Origin: Acidimicrobiia bacterium
GTDB taxonomy: Bacteria; Actinomycetota; Acidimicrobiia; Spongiisociales; SHLN01
Direction: 5' to 3'
DNA: 6,711 bases
NCBI GenBank assembly: GCA_030623545.1
Contig: JAUXLW010000066.1
Coordinates: forward strand, 1-6,711
Positions within the stretch are counted from its first letter, which is position 1. Each line of letters begins with the position of its first letter. Below the pieces are notes generated by a model. That model was not told the DNA's origin. It saw nothing but the letters and a program-made list of their open reading frames with translations, and ran no database searches. Positions 1 to 4,885 of this stretch are shown in pieces. A program made the position numbers and the translations under genes.

Positions 1-72
1 CTCCTCCTCGATGCACGAGTAAGGTGCGCCTTCGTCGTCGGTCCTTGCCAGATGACGCCGAGTGCTCGGCAT
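1..72 (-). CDS. Possible 5' end of an unidentified leftward gene (partial, cut by the window edge)
   Basis: On the minus strand an ATG at 72-70 opens a frame that stays open to the left edge (24 codons). The translation begins MPSTRRHLARTDDEGAPYSC and ends in a run of Glu. It is hydrophilic and about two thirds of its codons end in G or C, as in real genes here. I do not recognise the protein. No good Shine-Dalgarno sequence precedes the ATG, and the frame is too short to prove coding. If real, it is transcribed divergently from the operon at 202, and the 130 bases between them would be a shared control region. The inverted repeats at 12-20 and 59-66 would then lie within its coding sequence, which counts slightly against it. 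Confidence 0.3.
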   Translation of the reverse strand, partial: MPSTRRHLARTDDEGAPYSCIEEE

Positions 73-129
73 TACGGACACCGTATTTACGAAACACAGC
101 ACTCGTGCACCGCCGCACAAATTCTGTGC
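12..129. repeat. Cluster of interleaved inverted repeats upstream of the operon
   Basis: Several perfect inverted repeats are packed together. TGCACGAGT (12-20) pairs with ACTCGTGCA (101-109). CGAGTGCT (59-66) pairs with AGCACTCG (98-105). TACGG (73-77) and CCGTA (81-85) form a tight hairpin with a three-base loop inside the second repeat. GCACA (115-119) and TGTGC (125-129) flank a five-base centre. The first two share their right arm, so they are mutually exclusive folds. None is followed by a T-run, so a classical rho-independent terminator is not supported. Protein-binding sites (operators) or an RNA switch are possible. I do not recognise a known regulator's site. Confidence 0.45.
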
Positions 130-141
130 AGTTATTTGCTG

Positions 142-171
142 TTGTGTCAGGAAGTTTTCGCGGGCTAGTGT
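142..171 (+). promoter_or_regulatory. Weak sigma-70-type promoter candidate for the operon
   Basis: TTGTGT (142-147) and TAGTGT (166-171) are separated by 18 bases. They keep the TTG of a -35 box and the T-A-N-N-N-T of a -10 box. Transcription would begin about 20 bases before the GTG at 202, leaving a short leader. The match is poor in the remaining positions, so this is only the best candidate in the region. The palindrome at 115-129 lies just upstream, where an activator or repressor could sit. Confidence 0.25.
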
Positions 172-201
172 GGCAAAAGGCGTTGGAGTGAGGACCATAG
201 G

Positions 202-639
202 GTGGAGTTATTAGTAGTGCTGGTAGTGCTTGGAGGCCTCTGGTCTGCGCTACTTCTGCCCTCTTTCCTTCACTCTCGCGACGACGCCCCGATGGCGTCG
301 ACCAGGTCCTTCGATCGGCGACTCGCCAGGCTGGCCTCTCTGGGTCCGGAGTCAATCGACCCCGTTGCGCTGGCCCGGGGCCGGCTCCAGGCCAGGCGGC
401 GGCGGGTAATGGTCGGTTTGATCGCGGCGGCGTTGGTAACACTCATTGCCGCCATTGCGACGGCCTCGATACCGCTTCTGTTGTTTAGCCTTGCCTTCGA
501 CGGCATGTTCGTTCTCTACATGGTGGCTCTTCACGAGGTCAACAAGCCGGCTCTACAGCAGCTTCCGCAACAGGAGTTTGCTTACGGCGACCTGAGGTTG
601 GTGGGCGAGGACGATCTCCCCGAGGCCGCCAACCGGTAA
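202..639 (+). CDS. GlpR/SepX-like divisome-associated membrane protein
   Basis: The product is a 145-residue membrane protein. Helix 1 (about 2-23) is followed at once by a basic/polar stretch, a short linker with RSFDRRLARL (35-44), an Arg-rich stop-transfer segment (RLQARRRRV, 61-69), and a helical pair at about 69-88 and 90-111. A hydrophilic tail completes it. This layout, with an N-terminal anchor, the RxxxRRRR motif and a paired hydrophobic hairpin, matches GlpR of Corynebacterium/Mycobacterium and SepX of Streptomyces. In those species it is a membrane partner of the MoeA-like protein Glp and of the FtsZ machinery. The linker between helix 1 and the hairpin is only about 45 residues, much shorter than in Streptomyces. 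The start is GTG, with AGGA at 191-194 seven bases upstream. Codons 3 and 4 are both TTA. It is the first gene of the operon, 27 bases before the next. The family assignment rests on architecture and motif memory, not on a search. Confidence 0.62.
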   Translation: MELLVVLVVLGGLWSALLLPSFLHSRDDAPMASTRSFDRRLARLASLGPESIDPVALARGRLQARRRRVMVGLIAAALVTLIAAIATASIPLLLFSLAFDGMFVLYMVALHEVNKPALQQLPQQEFAYGDLRLVGEDDLPEAANR

Positions 640-666
640 GGCGCCGGCCCAGGCGTTCCTGCGCCC

Positions 667-1332
667 ATGAGTGAGCCAGCCCAGACAGCCGAGCCACTGC
701 CACGCCAATCAAAGGGGGCCCTGTTGGGGAAGGCTCGTTCTGCGATTTCTGATTGGGGCCCTTCCGTGACTCTTGCCTTGCTGGTGATGGGCCTGGTGGG
801 CCTCGGGGCACGAAAGCTGCCGGGAAGCGGGTCGACTCGGGAAGCGGTGGCGATCAACTTCGACCTGCAACAGGCATTAACCAACTTCTTTCTGACCGTT
901 GGCGGTATTACTGCATTCATTGTGCTGATAGCGATCTTCTGGCCCGGACAGGAGCCGCTGGATCTCCCCAAGCGGTCGCTCCTGAAGTACCTGGTTGGCC
1001 CCCTGTTAATCGTCGGGATTGTGGCGCTGCTGGTGTTCTTGGGAATTCCAGAGCGGGAACCTGCCCTGCAGACCCCTACGGCTGACAACGTGGTGGAGGT
1101 ACCCCCACGTCGATCTCCTTCCGGAGGGGGATCGACCTGGGGGTTCTTGGCGTTGATCGGGGCAATGGGTCTGGCCCTGTTCGTCATCGCTCGTCGGCGC
1201 CCTGGCGATCCTGAGTCGCCGGGTGCGCCAGAAACAGAGACGGAGCTCGAGTTCGATGTGGGGGCATTCATAGACGTCCCCGACGATTTCCTGCGAGGAG
1301 ACGACCCCAGGGCCCGGGTAATCCGTGCCTAG
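667..1332 (+). CDS. Four-helix membrane protein, N-terminal part of a DUF4129 protein ended by an in-frame TAG
   Basis: This 221-residue product has hydrophobic helices at about 31-48, 72-92, 106-127 and 158-175. A Pro/Gly/Ser-rich loop (about 131-157) separates helices 3 and 4, and an acidic cytoplasmic segment (about 180-210) follows. The arrangement of membrane helices, a charged linker and then DDPRARVIRA (212-221) is the usual approach to a DUF4129 domain, which normally continues with a Tyr and about 70 more residues. Here a TAG falls at the Tyr position, and the rest of the domain is encoded in the same frame directly downstream (1339-1566). No transglutaminase catalytic domain is present, unlike in TgpA proteins. 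The ATG at 667 lacks a strong Shine-Dalgarno sequence. The intact form would be about 299 residues. The product may be inactive, or the domain may be supplied by readthrough or reinitiation. Confidence 0.75.
   Translation: MSEPAQTAEPLPRQSKGALLGKARSAISDWGPSVTLALLVMGLVGLGARKLPGSGSTREAVAINFDLQQALTNFFLTVGGITAFIVLIAIFWPGQEPLDLPKRSLLKYLVGPLLIVGIVALLVFLGIPEREPALQTPTADNVVEVPPRRSPSGGGSTWGFLALIGAMGLALFVIARRRPGDPESPGAPETETELEFDVGAFIDVPDDFLRGDDPRARVIRA
1330..1332 (+). other. In-frame TAG interrupting the DUF4129 reading frame
   Basis: The frame reads ATC CGT GCC TAG TCG GAG ATG. Both sides are in the same frame and together give a continuous DUF4129 domain. Family members usually have Tyr after RVIxA, so a single change of TAC or TAT to TAG explains it. 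TAG also ends the genes finishing at 2060 and 3044, so it is an ordinary stop codon here and not reassigned. It could be a real nonsense mutation, a programmed split or readthrough site, or a one-base sequencing error. Confidence 0.8.
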
Positions 1333-1338
1333 TCGGAG

Positions 1339-1566
1339 ATGATCGGATGGTTCGCCCGCAGGCAGCTTCCGCGCCTGGCTGCTGAAACTCCTCGCGAGTT
1401 CCTTGATCGGGCCCTGCGCACCGTACCCGCCGCCGCCGTTCCCGCTCTGCGGCTAACTCATTTGTTCGAGGTTGCCCGGTTTAGCCAGCACCCGTTGCGG
1501 TCGGAGGATGCCGAAGAGGCTCAGGCTGCGGCGGCCGAAGTGCAGCGCCGGATGGCGGTGCAATGA
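1339..1566 (+). CDS. C-terminal DUF4129 domain, downstream of the in-frame TAG
   Basis: This 75-residue stretch carries the body of a DUF4129 domain. AETPREFL (15-22) matches the GETPREYL signature. It is followed by an Ala-rich helix, then LTHLFEVARFSQHPL (39-53), matching the family's LTxLFExARYSxHPV, and a terminal amphipathic helix. DUF4129 is the cytosolic tail found on TgpA transglutaminases and on small membrane proteins in MoxR/DUF58 clusters; its activity is not known. The ATG at 1339 has no properly spaced Shine-Dalgarno sequence (GGAG lies directly against it), so independent translation would rely on reinitiation just after the TAG. More likely it is the detached 3' part of the gene at 667. 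Its TGA overlaps the next ATG (ATGA, 1563-1566). Confidence 0.72.
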   Translation: MIGWFARRQLPRLAAETPREFLDRALRTVPAAAVPALRLTHLFEVARFSQHPLRSEDAEEAQAAAAEVQRRMAVQ

Positions 1567-2060
1567 ACAAGCTACTCATCGGTTCTGGCATTTCTTTTGT
1601 CGTGCTTGCCGTGGTGCTCTTCGCGCTTCCACGCGCCGGTGCGGCCCTGGTGCTCGAGATCTTTCTCTTCGTCGTGGCGGTTCTCGCTCTGCGCTCGCTG
1701 ATGCCGGCCCTGGGAGAAGGGCCCGGGCGCAAACGACGGCGCTGGTGGCGCCGCCGTCAGGAGCAGGCGACTCTGCCGAGCTGGCTCCTGCGCCACCAGG
1801 GCCTGGTTGTTGGAGCCACCCGGGACACCGTCTCAGCCGATGGGCGACTGCTCAAAGAGTTGAGGGGGCTGGCGGCGGAACGTCTGGCGTCTAAGCACCA
1901 GATCAACATGTCTCAGGATCCCGGCGCCTCGCGACACTTGCTGGGGGAGGCAGGGTGGGAGATTCTGCGGCCGGATTGGGCGACGGGTAGGGGTGCGTGG
2001 GATCCGGGGGCCACACTCGAGCAGATCGGCGCCGCGGTGTCGGCGATCGAACGGCTTTAG
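1563..2060 (+). CDS. Two-helix membrane protein of the actinobacterial MoxR cluster, function unknown
   Basis: The 165-residue product begins with two membrane helices (about 4-21 and 26-46). A strongly basic and Trp-containing stretch follows (GRKRRRWWRRRQ, 55-66), fixing the rest in the cytoplasm. The soluble C-terminal half has the pattern LLKELRGLAAERL (96-108), then H112, DPGASRHLLGEAGWEILRPD (119-138), and a final PGATLEQIGAAVSAIERL (148-165). This pattern (LRxLAxxRL, DPxARxLLGxxxWxLLxPD, PGxxLxxLxxIVxxLExL) is one I recall from uncharacterised proteins placed between DUF4129 and MoxR genes in actinobacteria. No catalytic motif is visible. Its ATG overlaps the preceding TGA by four bases, which suggests translational coupling. 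MoxR starts nine bases after its TAG. An adaptor tethering MoxR or its partner to the membrane is a reasonable guess only. Confidence 0.78.
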   Translation: MNKLLIGSGISFVVLAVVLFALPRAGAALVLEIFLFVVAVLALRSLMPALGEGPGRKRRRWWRRRQEQATLPSWLLRHQGLVVGATRDTVSADGRLLKELRGLAAERLASKHQINMSQDPGASRHLLGEAGWEILRPDWATGRGAWDPGATLEQIGAAVSAIERL

Positions 2061-2069
2061 GCTCGCGGA

Positions 2070-3044
2070 ATGGAATCGATAGCAGCGGGCACGGTGGCTA
2101 CCCAGGCCGCCGGCATCCTCGACGAGCTGGAGAAGGTCATCGTCGGCAAGAGGGATGTGCTCGAGATGCTATTGCTCGCGCTGCTGGCCGATGGCCATGT
2201 CTTGATTGAGGACGTGCCCGGATTGGGCAAGACTCTCATGGCTCGGGCGATGGCCCAGGTAACAGACCTGAATTTTGCCAGGATCCAGTTCACGGCAGAT
2301 CTAATGCCTATGGACATCACGGGCTCGCCGGTGATTGACCCGGGCGGGGAACTGGTGTTTCGGCCGGGGCCGATTTTTGCCAACCTCCTGCTGGCAGATG
2401 AGATCAACCGGGCTCCGGCCAAGACGCAGGCGGCGCTATTGGAGGCGATGGAGGAGCGTCAGGTCACGAACGACGGTCAGACCCGGGCCCTGCCCAGGCC
2501 TTTTCTCGTAATCGCCACCCAGAACCCGATCGAGTTCGAAGGGACCTATCCGTTGCCGGAGGCGCAGCTCGACCGGTTTCTGGCCAGAATTCGAGTTGGA
2601 TATCCCGAAGGGGATGATGAATGGGAGGTTCTGGCACGGCGCCTGGAACGCCGATCGGATGAAGTTTCCCTGGACGTCGTCGTGAGCATCGATCGGCTGC
2701 GCCACATGCAGGCCGCGGCCGAGGACATCCATGTCTCTCCGATAGTTGGTCATTACATCGTCGAGATCGCCAGGGCTTCGCGCCAGCACGGCAGTGTCTA
2801 CGTGGGGGCGAGCCCCCGTGGCTCATTGGCGATGATGAAACTGGCCAGGGCTTACGCCATGTTGCAGGCGCGCGACTTCGTAATTCCCGATGATGTCAAG
2901 CATGTAGCGGTTCCGGCCCTGGGCCACCGGCTGGTGTTACGCCCTGAGCTCTGGGTTCAGGAGATAAAGCCGGATGACATCGTTCGCGAATGCCTGGAGG
3001 CGGTCCCGGCTCCCGCCGCGCCCACAGCGGCGAGCCCCCGGTAG
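2070..3044 (+). CDS. MoxR-family AAA+ ATPase
   Basis: This 324-residue protein is a MoxR ATPase. The Walker A loop is VPGLGKT (49-55, Lys54). The family-specific insert GSPVID (85-90) is followed by Walker B LLLADE (106-111) and then the helix INRAPAKTQAALLEAMEE (112-129). Sensor 1 is ATQNP (149-153), continuing into GTYPLPEAQLDRF (158-170). Sensor 2 is GASPRG (246-251, Arg250), and the C-terminal lid carries a winged-helix-like segment (about 259-310). Length and motif order are normal, and all ATPase residues are present. MoxR proteins are thought to hydrolyse ATP to remodel or activate partner complexes, typically with an adjacent DUF58 or VWA protein, as here. The ATG has only a weak purine stretch before it; coupling from the gene ending at 2060 is likely. 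The Pro/Ala tail (313-324) is low-complexity. Confidence 0.96.
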   Translation: MESIAAGTVATQAAGILDELEKVIVGKRDVLEMLLLALLADGHVLIEDVPGLGKTLMARAMAQVTDLNFARIQFTADLMPMDITGSPVIDPGGELVFRPGPIFANLLLADEINRAPAKTQAALLEAMEERQVTNDGQTRALPRPFLVIATQNPIEFEGTYPLPEAQLDRFLARIRVGYPEGDDEWEVLARRLERRSDEVSLDVVVSIDRLRHMQAAAEDIHVSPIVGHYIVEIARASRQHGSVYVGASPRGSLAMMKLARAYAMLQARDFVIPDDVKHVAVPALGHRLVLRPELWVQEIKPDDIVRECLEAVPAPAAPTAASPR

Positions 3045-4345
3045 TGACTCGGCAAGTTACAGCTCGTTTCGGGATGTACGGGCTCTTGGCTGTTGTGGGC
3101 CTCCTCGGAGGACTGGCCCTCGGCCGGCCGGAAATGGTGGCCGTCGGAGCGCCGGCGGTTCTCATCCTCGGGATCGGGCTGCTGAGTGCCGATCTTCCCC
3201 CGCCCCGGGTTTCGATCTCATCTGATCGTGAGCGGGCTATCGAAGGCGAGCTCATCGACCTCGAGATACTGTTGAGCGCCGACCGGCCCGTCCCGCGTCT
3301 CTTTGTGTCGGTTCACCTCCCGCACGGCCTCGTAGCTCAACACATCGATCCCGGGCAAAGGACAGAAGGTGACCCCAGCATCGACCTGGCCGCACCCCTC
3401 ACCGGCACCGAAAGGCTGATCCGGCTTCCCGTTAGCTGCGACCGGTGGGGGACATATCGGACTGTCGTCGTGAAGCTGTTCGCAACGGACTTTTTCGGCC
3501 TTTATCGGTACGAGCTGGTCACTTCCCATGTCATAGGTCTGAAGGTGTTTCCGGTTGAAAAGCTGCTCGCTCAGTTGCTGGAGCCGGTGGAAACTCAGCT
3601 TGGCCTGGGGGAGCTCCTTTCTCGCCGTCGAGGTGGCGGGCTCGAGTTTGCCGAACTGCGGTCGTTCACACCGGGGGATGACCGCCGTCTCATCAACTGG
3701 CGAGCGAGTGCCCGGCGCCGGGGATTGTGGGTCAACGAACACCATCCCGATCGCAACAGTGACGTTGTGCTCCTCATCGACAGCTCCCGGTCGAGCCGGG
3801 GGACCGATGAGGAGATTCTCGATCTGGTGGTGGGTGCGGCTGCGTCGCTGGCGTCGGGGCACCTGGGGCGACGTGATCGGGTGGGGCTGATCATGCTTGG
3901 CGGGCGCCTGGTCTGGATGCGTCCCAGAATGGCTTCTGCGCAGCGCTATCAGATCCTCGACGCATTAACGGAAAGTCGCATGTTTCGGAGTCCGGAAGCG
4001 ACCTTTGTTGCCAGGGTGCCATACCGTGCTCTGCCGGCCCAGGCGCTGATTGTCGGGGTTAGCCCCCTGCTCGACCCTGCCGCCGTGGCGGCTTTCGGAG
4101 AGCTGCGTGGCCGCGGGTTTGACATGGCCCTGATCGAGATTGCCTCTGAGGAGTTGACACCGCCGCCGGGCAACGAAGCCGGCCGGCTTGCCAGGCGGAT
4201 CTGGCTCCTGGAGCGAGACAGGATTCGTCGGCGGTTCACCGGCAGTGGAGTGGCAATGGCGCGATGGAATCCTCAGGACCCGTTCGACTACGCGTTGGGG
4301 GAGGTGGCATCGCTGCGTCGAAGCATGATGCGTTCCGGAAGGTAA
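3044..4345 (+). CDS. DUF58 domain protein with VWA-like core, MoxR partner
   Basis: With the GTG at 3044 the product has 433 residues. Two membrane helices (about 11-28 and 31-47) are followed by a beta-rich region resembling the CARDB-like part of this family (about 52-170). The DUF58 signature comes next: GGGLEFAELR (197-206), PGDDRRLINWRASAR (210-224). A VWA-like fold starts at VVLLIDSSRS (241-250), where D246-S-S-R-S250 fits the DxSxS metal-site motif. The C-terminus is rich in Arg. DUF58 proteins are encoded next to MoxR ATPases and are presumed to be their membrane-bound partners. The GTG overlaps the last base of the MoxR TAG. An ATG at 2990 would add 18 Gly/Pro/Arg-rich residues read from within moxR; I consider that less likely because the extension does not resemble the family and neither start has a good Shine-Dalgarno sequence. 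Confidence 0.92.
   Translation: MTRQVTARFGMYGLLAVVGLLGGLALGRPEMVAVGAPAVLILGIGLLSADLPPPRVSISSDRERAIEGELIDLEILLSADRPVPRLFVSVHLPHGLVAQHIDPGQRTEGDPSIDLAAPLTGTERLIRLPVSCDRWGTYRTVVVKLFATDFFGLYRYELVTSHVIGLKVFPVEKLLAQLLEPVETQLGLGELLSRRRGGGLEFAELRSFTPGDDRRLINWRASARRRGLWVNEHHPDRNSDVVLLIDSSRSSRGTDEEILDLVVGAAASLASGHLGRRDRVGLIMLGGRLVWMRPRMASAQRYQILDALTESRMFRSPEATFVARVPYRALPAQALIVGVSPLLDPAAVAAFGELRGRGFDMALIEIASEELTPPPGNEAGRLARRIWLLERDRIRRRFTGSGVAMARWNPQDPFDYALGEVASLRRSMMRSGR
4337..4342 (+). promoter_or_regulatory. Ribosome-binding site supporting the GTG start at 4354
   Basis: GGAAGG lies at the very end of the DUF58 gene, 11 bases before the GTG at 4354. It is the best purine-rich site near the beginning of the following membrane protein. 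It favours the short form over the ATG at 4264, which would overlap the DUF58 gene by 82 bases. Confidence 0.4.
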
Positions 4346-4353
4346 GCCAGGCG

Positions 4354-4827
4354 GTGGTGAGCTTGTTTCTCGCCGTCGCCCTGATTGTCTATCCGGCTCT
4401 GGCACCCTCGTCGCTGCGAGGGCTGTTCGTGTTTGTCGGGATCGTTGGCGTCGGAGCCCTGGTGGTGGCGGTCGTGGCAGCCGCTCCCGGCCTGGTCGGC
4501 CTCGGGCTGCTGATCCTGTTCCTGGAGTATGGGGTTTCGCTGATTACCGCCGAAAAGCTCGACTGGGGGGCTCCGGTTTATGGAGCAGCCTTGCTGCTTC
4601 TGGGAGAGGTCGTGTACTCGCTGGCCGCCAGACACCGCGTTGAGTCGACAGCCGCCGAAGGCCTGCGGACGATCGTCGTTGTTGTGCTGGCCGTCGGGTC
4701 CGGATTTCTGGTTCTGGGCGTCGCGGCTATACCGCTGCCGCACGGAGGGCTCGTGCAGGCACTCGGTGCCGGCGGAGCCGCGGCACTGGTTCTCGGCCTG
4801 GCGAGCCTGGCCCGTGCCCGGACCTGA
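4354..4827 (+). CDS. Polytopic (about six-helix) membrane protein at the end of the MoxR operon, function unknown
   Basis: Starting at GTG 4354 the product has 157 residues and is almost entirely hydrophobic. Helices lie at about 2-17, 23-43, 46-66, 73-91, 104-127 and 132-153, with only short loops. The one notable polar loop is AARHRVESTAAEGLR (91-105). No enzyme, transporter or receptor motif is recognisable. It follows the DUF58 gene after eight bases and is therefore probably in the same transcript. Small polytopic proteins often close MoxR/DUF58 clusters, but I cannot name this family. A second GTG at 4357 is equally usable. A longer form from ATG 4264 would add 30 residues read from within the DUF58 gene, with many Gly and Arg, and I think it unlikely. 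No convincing terminator follows. Confidence 0.75.
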   Translation: MVSLFLAVALIVYPALAPSSLRGLFVFVGIVGVGALVVAVVAAAPGLVGLGLLILFLEYGVSLITAEKLDWGAPVYGAALLLLGEVVYSLAARHRVESTAAEGLRTIVVVVLAVGSGFLVLGVAAIPLPHGGLVQALGAGGAAALVLGLASLARART

Positions 4828-4885
4828 GGGGAGGAGCCCTTCCTTCTAGTTAGGCGATGGCCCCCGAAGTAGTCCCGCTCGGCCC

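Noticed and set aside
582..1271. Long minus-strand open frame opposite the DUF4129 membrane gene
   Set aside because: It is antisense to a protein with clear membrane helices. Its translation is Pro/Arg/Ser-rich with no domain, as expected of a shadow frame in GC-rich DNA.
1330..1332. TAG recoded as an amino acid (amber reassignment or pyrrolysine)
   Set aside because: TAG terminates at least two other genes in this window (2058-2060 and 3042-3044). No recoding element or methylamine gene is seen, and the expected residue is tyrosine.
2990..3043. Upstream ATG start for the DUF58 protein
   Set aside because: It would add 18 Gly/Pro/Arg-rich residues overlapping the end of moxR by 55 bases. 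The GTG at 3044 gives a normal N-terminus leading quickly into the first helix.
3218..3862. Minus-strand open frame of 214 codons opposite DUF58
   Set aside because: The plus strand carries the conserved DUF58 motifs here. The antisense product has no recognisable feature.
4828..4885. Bidirectional terminator between the convergent genes
   Set aside because: The best hairpin (AGGG 4827-4830 with CCCT 4837-4840) has only four pairs, and the sequence after it is mixed rather than a T-run. Termination may be rho-dependent.
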